Shown piece by piece: positions 22,944 to 31,592 of a DNA stretch of 64,000 nucleotides. The DNA is taken from NCBI RefSeq assembly GCF_030246845.1, contig NZ_CP126889.1, forward strand, positions 62,001 through 126,000. Direction: 5' to 3'. The notes under the pieces are model-generated. The model was not told the origin of the DNA, made no database searches, and saw only the letters and a list, made by a program, of their open reading frames with translations. How positions within the stretch are numbered: position 1 is the stretch's first letter; each line of letters starts with the position of its first letter. Both the position numbers and the translations under genes were made by a program. This DNA comes from Enhydrobacter sp. GTDB lineage: Bacteria; Pseudomonadota; Alphaproteobacteria; Reyranellales; Reyranellaceae.

Positions 22944-25838
22944 ATGGTAACGCGCATGATGTCCTACGAAGTGCTCGTGATCGCCGCCGTGGCACTTCCC
23001 TTCGCGGGAAGCGTCATTGCCGCGCAGTTCCGCACCAACGCCCGCAATGCGGAAGCATACCTGGCCGGCGCGATCGCACTGACGGACCTGATCCTCGTCG
23101 CGGCGTGCTACCCGCAGGTCGTCGACGGCGGGATCGTCGATTTCGAGGCCGGGTGGGCGCCCAGCCTCGGCCTTTCCTTCGCGTTGCGCATGGACGGCCT
23201 CGCATGGATGCTCGCCGCGCTGGTCAGCGGCATCGGCTTTCTGGTCGTGCTCTACGCGCGCTACTACATGTCGCCGGCCGATCCGGTGCCGCGCTTCTTC
23301 TCCTACCTGCTGGCCTTCATGGGCTCGATGCTGGGCATCGCGCTGTCGGGCAATCTGATCCAGCTGGTCTTCTTCTGGGAGCTGACCAGCCTCTTCTCGT
23401 TCCTTCTCATCGGCTACTGGCATCAGTCGGGCCAGGCCCGGGAGGGCGCGCGCATCGCGCTGACGATCACGGCGGCGGGCGGCTTCTGTCTCTTCGCCGG
23501 CGTGCTGATCGTGGGGCACATCGTCGGCAGCTTCGATCTCGACCGGGTGCTCGCCTCGGGCGCCTTGATTCGCGCCGACGACCTCTATGTCCCGGCGCTC
23601 GTCCTCGTGCTCCTCGGCGCCTTGACGAAGAGCGCGCAGTTCCCTTTTCACTTCTGGTTGCCGCAGGCGATGGCCGCGCCGACGCCGGTGTCGGCCTATC
23701 TGCACTCCGCCACGATGGTGAAGGCCGGCGTGTTCCTTCTGGTCCGGCTGTGGCCCGCGCTGGGCGGGACCAACGAATGGCTGTGGCTGGTCGGATCGGC
23801 CGGCCTCGTCACCTTCATACTCGGGGCGTTCCTCGCCATCTTCCAGCATGACCTGAAGGGCCTGCTCGCCTACTCGACGATCAGCCATCTCGGGTTGATA
23901 ACGCTGCTCACCGGGCTCGACAGCCCGCTCGGCCAGGTGGCCGCGATCTTCCACATCATGAACCACGCCACGTTCAAGGCGTCGCTGTTCATGGCGGCCG
24001 GCATCATCGACCACGAAAGCGGCACGCGCGACATACGGCGCCTGAGCGGGCTGCGCCGGTTCATGCCGATCACGGCGACGCTGGCCATGGTGGCGGCGGC
24101 GGCCATGGCCGGCGTCCCGCTGCTCAACGGGTTCCTGTCCAAGGAGATGTTCTTCGCCGAGACGATCGAGATGCACGACAATTCGCTGGTCGACCGCATG
24201 CTGCCCTACATCGTCACCGCCGCCAGCATGTTCACGGTCGCCTACTCGCTGCGGTTCATCCTGGACGTGTTCTTCGGGCCGGCGCCGACCGATCTTCCGC
24301 GTACGCCGCACGAGCCGCCGGTCCTGATGCGGCTTCCGGCCGAGCTCCTGGTGCTGGCCTGCCTGATCGTCGGAGTCGCGCCCGCCCTGTCGATCGGGCC
24401 CATTCTCGAGAACGCGGTGCGCGCGGTCCTGGGGCCGGCGATCCCGCACTACAGCCTCGCCGTCTGGCACGGCTTCACGCCCGAGCTGCTGATGAGCGCC
24501 ATCGCCATGGCGGGCGGCGCCGGCCTGTACTTCATGCTGCGGTCGTACCTCGCCGGCAGCGACGGGCCGCCCGTCCTGCGGCACATCCGGGGGCAGCGCA
24601 TGTTCGACCGCGGTCTGGTGTTCGTGTCGTGGCGACTGGCGCGGGGGCTCGAGCGAACGCTCGGCACGCGCCGCCTCCAGCCGCAGTTGCGGCTTCTGGC
24701 GGCGGTCGCGCTGCTGGCCGGGGCGGCCCCGATCTGGACGCTGGGGCTCGTCTCCGCCGGCTCCGCGACAACCGGCCTCGATCCCGCCTTCGCGGCGATG
24801 TGGGCGGTCGGGATCGTCTGCGCGCTGGCCGCGGCCCGGCTGGCGAAGTTCCATCGCCTCGCGGCGCTCGTCCTGGTCGGCGGCACGGGCCTCGTGACCT
24901 GTCTCAGCTTCGTCTGGCTGTCGGCGCCCGATCTCGCGCTGACACAGCTCGTCGTCGAGACGGTGACCACGGTGCTGCTCCTGCTCGGCCTGCGGTGGCT
25001 GCCCAAGCGCGACGAGCAGATCGCGCCGCCGCGCCGCATCCGGTGGTACCGCGCCGTCGACTTCGCCATCGCCGTGGCCGCCGGAGCGGGACTGGCCGCG
25101 CTCTCCTGGCTCGTGATGACGTACCCGGCGCCCGACAGCATCGCGCGCTACTTCGTCGAGAACGCCTACGTCCGGGGCGGCGGCACCAACATCGTGAATG
25201 TCATCCTGGTCGACTTCCGCGGCTTCGACACCTTCGGCGAGATCACGGTGCTCGGCGCCGTGGCGCTCACGGTCTATGCGCTGCTGCGGCGCTTCCGCCC
25301 GGCGCCGGAAAGTCTCGCCGTTCCCGAGCAGCAGCGCGCCGGGGACATGGGCGCCGCGCTGGTCGTGCCGGCATTCATCATGGCGCTGCTCTTCCCGGTG
25401 ATCGCCGCGGTCGCCGTCTTCCTGCTCCTGCGCGGGCACGACCAGCCCGGCGGCGGCTTCGCCGCCGGCATCACCATGGCGGTCGCCTTCATCGTCCAGT
25501 ACATGGCGCGCGGAACGGCCTGGGTTGAGACGCATCTGCGCATCCTGCCGGTGCGCTGGATCGGCGCGGGCCTGCTGCTGGCCGGCGGCACGGGAATGGC
25601 GGCATGGCTGTTCGGCCATCCGTTCCTGACCTCGTCGTTCTCCTATCTCGACCTGCCGCTGATCGGCAGCGTTCCGCTGGCGAGCGCCCTGCTGTTCGAT
25701 TTCGGCGTCTTCTTCCTCGTCGTCGGCGCCACCGTGCTGATGCTCGTGGCGATCGCGCACCAGTCGATGCGAAGCCATCGCGCGGCCCGTGGCCGGCCCG
25801 GTGCGGCGGCGGAGGCCCCGATGGCCGAGGCGCCGTGA
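22944..25838 (+). CDS. mrpA: Na+/H+ antiporter subunit A (fused A+B, Mrp/Pha type)
   Basis: 964 aa, about 20 transmembrane segments. The N-terminal two thirds is the NuoL-like MrpA core: FFWELTSLFSFLLIGYWHQS, TKSAQFPFHFWLPQAMAAPT, YLHSATMVKAGVFLLVRLWP, HDLKGLLAYSTISHLGLITL, NHATFKASLFMAAGIIDHES. The C-terminal part carries the MbhE/MrpB region (VIAAVAVFLLLRGHDQPGGG, FAAGITMAVAFIVQYMARG). The fusion is the rule in rhizobial Pha systems. Starts at 22956 or 22959 are alternatives. First gene of a seven-subunit operon in which every junction overlaps. Complex role: Na+ (or K+)/H+ exchange for pH and salt homeostasis. Confidence 0.93.
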   Translation: MVTRMMSYEVLVIAAVALPFAGSVIAAQFRTNARNAEAYLAGAIALTDLILVAACYPQVVDGGIVDFEAGWAPSLGLSFALRMDGLAWMLAALVSGIGFLVVLYARYYMSPADPVPRFFSYLLAFMGSMLGIALSGNLIQLVFFWELTSLFSFLLIGYWHQSGQAREGARIALTITAAGGFCLFAGVLIVGHIVGSFDLDRVLASGALIRADDLYVPALVLVLLGALTKSAQFPFHFWLPQAMAAPTPVSAYLHSATMVKAGVFLLVRLWPALGGTNEWLWLVGSAGLVTFILGAFLAIFQHDLKGLLAYSTISHLGLITLLTGLDSPLGQVAAIFHIMNHATFKASLFMAAGIIDHESGTRDIRRLSGLRRFMPITATLAMVAAAAMAGVPLLNGFLSKEMFFAETIEMHDNSLVDRMLPYIVTAASMFTVAYSLRFILDVFFGPAPTDLPRTPHEPPVLMRLPAELLVLACLIVGVAPALSIGPILENAVRAVLGPAIPHYSLAVWHGFTPELLMSAIAMAGGAGLYFMLRSYLAGSDGPPVLRHIRGQRMFDRGLVFVSWRLARGLERTLGTRRLQPQLRLLAAVALLAGAAPIWTLGLVSAGSATTGLDPAFAAMWAVGIVCALAAARLAKFHRLAALVLVGGTGLVTCLSFVWLSAPDLALTQLVVETVTTVLLLLGLRWLPKRDEQIAPPRRIRWYRAVDFAIAVAAGAGLAALSWLVMTYPAPDSIARYFVENAYVRGGGTNIVNVILVDFRGFDTFGEITVLGAVALTVYALLRRFRPAPESLAVPEQQRAGDMGAALVVPAFIMALLFPVIAAVAVFLLLRGHDQPGGGFAAGITMAVAFIVQYMARGTAWVETHLRILPVRWIGAGLLLAGGTGMAAWLFGHPFLTSSFSYLDLPLIGSVPLASALLFDFGVFFLVVGATVLMLVAIAHQSMRSHRAARGRPGAAAEAPMAEAP

Positions 25839-26182
25839 TGGAGATCGTGCTCGCCATCGGCATCGGCGCGCTCGCGGGCTCGGGCGTCTGGCTGCTGCTG
25901 CGGCCGCGCACGTTCCAGGTCATCATCGGCCTGTCGCTGCTGTCGTACGCGGTGAACCTGTTCATCCTGGCCATGGGCCGGCTGCGCTCGGGAGCGGCGC
26001 CGATCCTGCCGGCCCCCGGCGTCGGCGACCCGGCGCGGTTCGCCGATCCCTTGCCGCAGGCGCTTATCCTGACCGCCATCGTCATCGGCTTCGCCACCAC
26101 GGCGCTGTTCCTGGTGCTGCTGCTGGCCTTGCGCGGGCAGTCGGGCACCGACCACGTGGACGGCCAGGAGCCCGAGGCGTGA
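25838..26182 (+). CDS. mrpC: Na+/H+ antiporter subunit C
   Basis: 114 aa, NuoK-like, three transmembrane helices: VLAIGIGALAGSGVWLLLRP, QVIIGLSLLSYAVNLFILAM, PLPQALILTAIVIGFATTAL. ATG overlaps the mrpA stop by one base (TGATG). Length and the PLPQALILTAIVI motif match MrpC/MnhC. Part of the membrane ion-transport module. Confidence 0.93.
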   Translation: MEIVLAIGIGALAGSGVWLLLRPRTFQVIIGLSLLSYAVNLFILAMGRLRSGAAPILPAPGVGDPARFADPLPQALILTAIVIGFATTALFLVLLLALRGQSGTDHVDGQEPEA

Positions 26183-27819
26183 ACGGTCTCGGCGCCCACC
26201 TGATCGTCGCGCCGGTGGTGCTGCCGCTGGTAGCCGGCGCGGCGATGCTGGTCGTGGGCGGCGAGCGCCAGCGCGCCTATCAGATCGCGATCGGGCTCGT
26301 CTCCACGTTCGGGCTGGTCGGTATCGCGCTCGCCCTGGCGATTGGCGCCGATGCGGCGCCCGACGGGCTGCTGGATGTCTATCGGCTCGGCAACTGGCCG
26401 GCACCGTTCGCGATCGTCCTCGTGGCGGACCGGCTGTCCGCGCTCATGCTGCTGCTGGCGAGCCTGATCGCGGCGGCCGCCGCGGTGTTCTCGATCGCCC
26501 GCTGGCACCGGGCCGGACCGCATTTCCATCCGCTCTTCCAGTTTCTCCTGATGGGCCTGAACGGCGCGTTCCTGACCGGCGACCTGTTCAATCTGTTCGT
26601 GTTCTTCGAGGTCCTGCTGGTCGCCTCCTACGGCCTCGCGCTCCACGGCTCCGGACCGGCGCGCATCAGGGCCGGCCTGCACTATGTCGCGGTCAATCTC
26701 GCGGCCTCGCTGCTGTTCCTCGTCGGCGTCAGCCTGATCTACGGCGTGACCGGGACCCTCAACATGGCGGATATCGCCGCGCGGATCCCCGCGGTGCCCG
26801 CCGAGAGGCGCGCCCTGTTCGAGGCGGGCGCGGGCATCCTGGGCATCGCCTTCCTGGTCAAGGCCGGCATGTGGCCGTTGTGCTTCTGGCTGCCGTCGAC
26901 CTACGCCGCCGCGAGCCCGCCCGTGGCGTGCGTCTTTGCGATCCTCACCAAGGTCGGCGCCTACGTCGTTCTGAGGCTTTGGCTGCTTCTGCCCGGCGCG
27001 GAGACGGGGACGCTGGCGCAGTTCGGCGGCGACTGGCTGCTGGTGGGCGGCCTTGCGACCGTGGCCTTCGGCGCCATCGGCAGCCTGGCGTCGCAGGACA
27101 TGGCGAGACTCGCGTCCTTCTCCGTCCTCGTCTCGTCCGGCACGGTGCTCGCGGCCATCGGCATGGGAGGGACCGACGTCACGGGCGGGGCGCTCTACTA
27201 CCTCGCCAGCTCGACGCTCGCGATCGCCGCGTTCTTCCTGCTGATCGAGCTCGTCGAGCGGGGGCGCGAGCCCGGAGCGGACATGCTCGCCGTCACGCGC
27301 GAGGCGTACGGCGACGACGATTCTCCCGAGGGCGACGAGACGGAAGCCACGATCGGCATCGCCGTCCCCGCCACGATGGGCCTGCTCGGTCTCGCCTTCG
27401 TCGGTTGCGCGCTCGTGATCGTCGGCCTGCCGCCGCTTTCGGGCTTCGTCGCCAAGTTCGCCCTTCTCAGGGCCGCGCTCGACACCACGGGCGGGCCGGA
27501 CACCGCCGTTCCATTCGCCTCCTGGGCGTTTCTGGCCATGCTCCTGACATCCGGCCTGGCGGGCCTCATCGCCATGACCCGCGCCGGCATCAGGGTCTTC
27601 TGGGCGGCGCCGGACCGGGCGGTGCCCCGCGTCGGTTTGATCGAAATCGTTCCGGTCGCCGCACTTCTTCTTCTGTGCGCGGCCCAGACGGTCGCCGCCG
27701 GGCCGCTCATGCGCTACGCCGAGGCCGCCGCCCAGTCGCTGCATGCGCCTCACGATTACCTGCGCGCCGTGCTCGCGCCGGCGACCGACCGACCCCCGCG
27801 CCCGACGGAGGGAAGATGA
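26179..27819 (+). CDS. mrpD: Na+/H+ antiporter subunit D
   Basis: 546 aa from GTG 26179 (GTGA overlap with mrpC). NuoN/NuoM-type proton-translocating subunit: FFEVLLVASYGLALHGSGPA, FLVKAGMWPLCFWLPSTYAA, ILTKVGAYVVLRLW, ASQDMARLASFSVLVSSGTV, FVGCALVIVGLPPLSGFVAK. It carries the conserved Glu (FFEVLL) and Lys (LVKAG) expected for the channel. About 14 helices. Confidence 0.93.
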   Translation: MNGLGAHLIVAPVVLPLVAGAAMLVVGGERQRAYQIAIGLVSTFGLVGIALALAIGADAAPDGLLDVYRLGNWPAPFAIVLVADRLSALMLLLASLIAAAAAVFSIARWHRAGPHFHPLFQFLLMGLNGAFLTGDLFNLFVFFEVLLVASYGLALHGSGPARIRAGLHYVAVNLAASLLFLVGVSLIYGVTGTLNMADIAARIPAVPAERRALFEAGAGILGIAFLVKAGMWPLCFWLPSTYAAASPPVACVFAILTKVGAYVVLRLWLLLPGAETGTLAQFGGDWLLVGGLATVAFGAIGSLASQDMARLASFSVLVSSGTVLAAIGMGGTDVTGGALYYLASSTLAIAAFFLLIELVERGREPGADMLAVTREAYGDDDSPEGDETEATIGIAVPATMGLLGLAFVGCALVIVGLPPLSGFVAKFALLRAALDTTGGPDTAVPFASWAFLAMLLTSGLAGLIAMTRAGIRVFWAAPDRAVPRVGLIEIVPVAALLLLCAAQTVAAGPLMRYAEAAAQSLHAPHDYLRAVLAPATDRPPRPTEGR

Positions 27820-28301
27820 TGCGGCTTCTCCGCTTTCCCCTCGCAACCGTGGGCCTTCTGCTCCTTTGGCTGGTCCTCAACCAGAGCCTCTCGCCCGGCC
27901 ACGTGCTGCTCGGCATCGTCGTCGCGGCGGTCGGAGCCTGGACGCTCGGGACATTGCGGGTGCCGCAGGGGCGGGTCCGGCGACCCGTCGCGATCCTGCG
28001 TCTCGTGGCCCTGGTCCTCGTCGACATCGTGCGCTCGAACCTCGCCGTGGCCCGCATCATCCTGGGCGGCCGACGCGGGATGACGTCCGGCTTCGTCCGC
28101 ATCCCGCTCGAGCTGCGCCATCCGTACGGGCTGGCGACGCTCGCCTGCATCATCACGGCCACGCCGGGGACCTTGTGGGTCGCCCTCGACGAGGCGGAGG
28201 GGATCCTGACGATCCACGTGCTCGACCTGATCGACCACGATGCCTGGATCCGCACCATCAAGGGCCGCTACGAACGCTCGCTGCTGGAGATCTTCCCATG
28301 A
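27816..28301 (+). CDS. mrpE: Na+/H+ antiporter subunit E
   Basis: 161 aa, ATGA overlap with mrpD. Two or three N-terminal helices (LATVGLLLLWLVLNQSLSPG, VLLGIVVAAVGAWTLGTLRV) and the family signature VDIVRSNLAVARIILGG, IPLELRHPYGLATLACIITA, TPGTLWVALDEAEGILTIHV. Needed for complex assembly in characterised Mrp systems. Confidence 0.93.
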   Translation: MMRLLRFPLATVGLLLLWLVLNQSLSPGHVLLGIVVAAVGAWTLGTLRVPQGRVRRPVAILRLVALVLVDIVRSNLAVARIILGGRRGMTSGFVRIPLELRHPYGLATLACIITATPGTLWVALDEAEGILTIHVLDLIDHDAWIRTIKGRYERSLLEIFP

Positions 28302-28576
28302 ACCTCGTTCTTTTCTGGTCGATTGCGTCCGCGCAGGTGATGCTGGGCCTCGCGATGGCCTGCGCCACGTTCCGGATCCTCCGGGGACCGCGCGCGCAGG
28401 ATCGCGTCGTCGGGTTCGACAGCCTGTACGTCAACGCCATGCTGCTGATCCTGACCTTCGGCATCCGCTCGGGCAGCCCGGTCTACGACGAAGCGGCGCT
28501 GATGATCGCCCTGCTGGGCTTCGTCGGCACCGTTGCGCTGGCGAAGTTCCTGCTGCGCGGCGAGGTGATCGAATGA
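28298..28576 (+). CDS. mrpF: Na+/H+ antiporter subunit F
   Basis: 92 aa, three helices, ATGA overlap with mrpE. Motifs FRILRGPRAQDRVVGFDSLY and SGSPVYDEAALMIALLGFVG are characteristic of MrpF/MnhF. Confidence 0.92.
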   Translation: MNLVLFWSIASAQVMLGLAMACATFRILRGPRAQDRVVGFDSLYVNAMLLILTFGIRSGSPVYDEAALMIALLGFVGTVALAKFLLRGEVIE

Positions 28577-28923
28577 ACGAGGCGGCGGACATGTCCGCTT
28601 TGGCGACGATCCTGGTGTCGGTCTTGGTGGTTGTCGGAGCGGCATTCACCCTGGTCGGGACGCTCGGCCTCGTGCGGCTGGACAGCTTCTACCAGCGGAT
28701 CCATGCGCCGACGCTCGGCACGACGCTCGGAACCGTCTGCATCGCCGTCGCGTCGATGATCTGCTTCACCGCCACCGGGACGCGCCCCGCGATCCATCAG
28801 CTGATGGTGATCGTCTTCATCACCGTGACGACGCCCGTCGGCCTCGTCATCCTGGTTCGCGCCGCCCTGTTCCGCGACGGCTCCCGGCCGCCCGGCGCCG
28901 ACCCCGCACCGGACGGTCGCTAG
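28573..28923 (+). CDS. mrpG: Na+/H+ antiporter subunit G
   Basis: 116 aa, ATGA overlap with mrpF. Family signature GAAFTLVGTLGLVRLDSFYQ, RIHAPTLGTTLGTVCIAVAS and TVTTPVGLVILVRAALFRDG. Last gene of the operon. The next 200 bp (28924-29122) show no gene or strong terminator. Confidence 0.92.
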   Translation: MNEAADMSALATILVSVLVVVGAAFTLVGTLGLVRLDSFYQRIHAPTLGTTLGTVCIAVASMICFTATGTRPAIHQLMVIVFITVTTPVGLVILVRAALFRDGSRPPGADPAPDGR

Positions 28924-29122
28924 TGCCCGGCCCCGCCGACGGCAATGTGACGATCGAGACTTTGCAGCGCGCCGTGGCGCCCGTCGGCCGCAAGGTGCAA
29001 GTGGAAATCGTCCGACGTTCTTTCGTCTCGGCACCACACGAACGCAACCGGGCTTCCCTGGGCCATAGGAATTGGAGTGTTTCATGATAAGAATCCGTAT
29101 TGCCAAGGGATCCCGGTGAACC

Positions 29123-29437
29123 ATGCGGTCTGACATTGGAGAGAAGCGCGACGATCTTGCCGCAATCTGCCGCCTCCATGGCGTTGCACGGCTGGAGGTC
29201 TTCGGTTCGGCTGCCCGCGGCGTCGATTTCGACCCGGAGCACAGCGATGCGGATTTCCTCGTGACCTTCGCCTCCACCGCCCGGAACGATCCCGGTGCGT
29301 TCGGCGATTTGAAGGACGCACTGGAAAGGCTGCTGGGACGCCCTGTCGATCTCGTCGAGCGGGAAGCGATCGAGACCAGTCGCAACTTCATCCGCCGCCG
29401 TGCCATCCTGAGAGAAGCCGAAACAGTCTATGGCTGA
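29123..29437 (+). CDS. MNT-type nucleotidyltransferase (antitoxin of HEPN/MNT pair)
   Basis: 104 aa. The nucleotidyltransferase signature is complete: VFGSAARG followed by SDADFLV, with the remaining acidic residue in VDLVER. Known role: MntA-type proteins AMPylate and silence the partner HEPN RNase. Its stop lies 8 bp inside the downstream HEPN gene, the usual arrangement. Confidence 0.85.
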   Translation: MRSDIGEKRDDLAAICRLHGVARLEVFGSAARGVDFDPEHSDADFLVTFASTARNDPGAFGDLKDALERLLGRPVDLVEREAIETSRNFIRRRAILREAETVYG

Positions 29438-29791
29438 CTTGCCCGAGCGGGATGCGGCGCTTCTGCTCGATATGCTGCTGGCGGTACGCGACGCGAAGGC
29501 CTTCGTCGAAGGGCTCGACGAAGCGGCCTTCCTTGCGAGCCGACTCCATCAGAATGCCGTCATCCGGTCCCTGGAGGTTCTCGGCGAGGCAGCCGGGAAG
29601 ATCTCCGCCACCACGAAAGCCAGCCATCCCGAGATCCCTGGCGAGAAATCACGGGCATGCGCCATCGTCTCATCCATGGCTATTCCGAAGTTCGCCTCGA
29701 CATTGTCTGGGTGGTGCTAAGCGACCGTCTCGATCCGTTGACCGCGATACTGCCCGGCCTCATTCCTTTCGATGACGATAGCAATGCGTGA
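29430..29791 (+). pseudogene. HEPN-domain (DUF86) toxin, frameshifted
   Basis: The first 70 codons are normal DUF86: [50 protein letters not shown]-type sequence. At about 29633-29640 the frame breaks, as if one base were missing before TGGCGAGAAATC. The conserved remainder is in the next frame up to a TGA at 29791: [20 protein letters not shown], then [20 protein letters not shown]. The RNase motif R-x4-H (RHRLIH) is on the far side of the break, so the 96-aa product in frame one would be inactive. A sequencing error is the alternative. Confidence 0.75.
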
Positions 29792-29923
29792 TCCGAGGCA
29801 GGCGGGCGCCAGCTACGAATGCTCTCCGCCGACGCTGAACGTGCAGCAACTACCTGCTAAAATGAGTTGTCGGTGTGCGCAAACTTGGGCGTGGTGACGA
29901 CGCCTGTAGCGAGGGAGGTCGGT

Positions 29924-30343
29924 ATGAGGGCTTCGATCCGGACGATCCTGGCGACGGCGACGACCGCCGTCATGCTGTCCGCCTGCACCAGCACGCAAAG
30001 CACGCAGACGACGACGCAGAGCGGGCAGACGGCGCAGCTCGCGCAGGGGGTGCCGATCGAGTTCCGGCTGGTGCCGGCCTCGGGCAATCCGGCCGGCTGC
30101 ACCCAGCTCGATGCCGCGATGTCGCGCGTTCACACCGTCACGCCCATGGGCAGCGACGCCACCATCCGGTCGGCGGGCGGCATCAACGACACGCTGAAGC
30201 AGACCTCGCCCAACATCTACACCACGCAGTTCCGCCTCGGCGCCGTGACGCTCGACGTGGTTGCCGACGCCTCGAGGATGCCGCGGACGCTGAACGTCAC
30301 CGAGCCGAAGATCGGCTGCCGCTGGAACGCCATCGCGCGGTGA
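29924..30343 (+). CDS. Lipoprotein, hypothetical
   Basis: 139 aa from ATG 29924, with GAGGGAGG upstream. Lipobox LSAC at residues 18-21 after MRASIRTILATATTAVM. A Thr/Gln/Ser-rich spacer precedes a small beta domain (IEFRLVPASGNPAGCTQLDA, TTQFRLGAVTLDVVADASRM, EPKIGCRWNAIAR) with two Cys. No recognised family. Its 3' end overlaps the convergent MFS gene by 47 bp. Confidence 0.7.
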   Translation: MRASIRTILATATTAVMLSACTSTQSTQTTTQSGQTAQLAQGVPIEFRLVPASGNPAGCTQLDAAMSRVHTVTPMGSDATIRSAGGINDTLKQTSPNIYTTQFRLGAVTLDVVADASRMPRTLNVTEPKIGCRWNAIAR

Positions 30344-31592
30344 CGGCCCGGTCGCCCACCAGTTCGCGCGGGCGGATGTAGAGGAAGGTCGCGAGAGCGA
30401 GCGCCATCAGGGCCGCGACCAGCGTGAAGGCGATGCCCCAGCCGAGCGGCGACATGCCGCCCGAAAGGTCGAGCGCCCAGCCGACGGCCAGCGGGCCGAT
30501 GAAGCCGCCGGCATAGCCCAGCATCGAATGCACCGCGAGCGTGGCGCCGCGGCGCGCCGGGTCGGCGGTGCCGGCCGTGCCCGCGGTCAGCGACGAGGAA
30601 TCCAGCCACACGACGGCGCCGTAGGCCAGCAGCAGGGCGACCGCTGCCGCGTAGGAGGCGGCGCCGACCGAGGCCAGTGTCAGCGCCAGCACGATCGACA
30701 GCAGCATCGCACCCGCGACCAGCCGGCGGCGGCCGAAGCGGATCGCCGCCTCGTTGCCCAGCACGCTCGCCGCCGTGCCGATCAGCGCCAGCGTCGTGAC
30801 GATGACGGTGGGCGACAGGATCCCTTCCGCCGCGCCGGTACGGGCCGCAACCCAGGCGAGGAAGGCCACGCCCCAGCCGCGCAGCGCGTTCATCTCCAGC
30901 GTGTGCACGCAATAGGCCAACGCGTAGGCCATGGCCGAGCGGTTGGCGAGCACCGGCCGGAAGTCGAACGGTGTCCCACCTTTCTCCTCGGCCTGCGTCG
31001 GCGCACGCGGCGGCACCGCGAGGGCGACGGCGAGCCAGGCGATGGCCGCCGCGCCGCCGGCGAACAGGAACGCGGCCTGCCAGCCGAAGACCGACGCGAT
31101 CGAATCGCCCAGCACGAACGAGACCGCACCCGAGACGCCGATGCTGGCGGCATGACCGGTGACGGCGCGCGACATCAGCCTGCCATCGACCTGATCGGCG
31201 AGCAGTTTCAGCCCGGTCATGTAGGTGCCCGCCCAGCCCATGCCGGCGAGCGCGCGCAGCGCCAGCGCCGACCAGAAGCCGTGCGCGGCGAGGCCGAAGG
31301 CGAGGTGCGCCAGCACCGTGCAGCCGACACCGAACAGATAGACACGCCGGGCATCGACGCGGTCGGTGAGCGTCACCAGCACCGGCACGGCGAGCATGTA
31401 GGCGGCGTAGAAGGCCGAGGTGATCCAGCCGGCCTCGCTGTTGGTGAGCGACCAGCGCCCCATCATCTGCGGCAGCAGCGCCGGCCAGAAGAAGGCGCCG
31501 ATCTGCACGAACACCTGGGCGGCGCAGACGAGCGCCACCAGCCGCGCCGGCGCGAGCCTCCGCCCGGACACGGCGGCGCGGTCAATCGGCAT
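30297..31592 (-). CDS. MFS transporter
   Basis: 431 aa, 12 predicted helices. Motif-A-like loop TLTDRVDARRVYLFGVG after helix 2, and GWAGTYMTGLKLLADQV in helix 4. It overlaps the stop of the upstream MFS gene (31582) by 11 bp. Last gene of the minus-strand unit arsR-monooxygenase-MFS-MFS, so it may export an arsenical or its derivative, but nothing in the sequence fixes a substrate. Confidence 0.8.
   Translation of the reverse strand: MPIDRAAVSGRRLAPARLVALVCAAQVFVQIGAFFWPALLPQMMGRWSLTNSEAGWITSAFYAAYMLAVPVLVTLTDRVDARRVYLFGVGCTVLAHLAFGLAAHGFWSALALRALAGMGWAGTYMTGLKLLADQVDGRLMSRAVTGHAASIGVSGAVSFVLGDSIASVFGWQAAFLFAGGAAAIAWLAVALAVPPRAPTQAEEKGGTPFDFRPVLANRSAMAYALAYCVHTLEMNALRGWGVAFLAWVAARTGAAEGILSPTVIVTTLALIGTAASVLGNEAAIRFGRRRLVAGAMLLSIVLALTLASVGAASYAAAVALLLAYGAVVWLDSSSLTAGTAGTADPARRGATLAVHSMLGYAGGFIGPLAVGWALDLSGGMSPLGWGIAFTLVAALMALALATFLYIRPRELVGDRAVTARWRSSGSRSSAR

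Noticed and set aside
22725-25778. A 1017-codon open frame on the minus strand opposite mrpA
   Set aside because: It mirrors the codon bias of mrpA; its product is Arg/Gln/His-rich with no motif. The same holds for the long antisense frames at 43492-46548 and 56192-59971.
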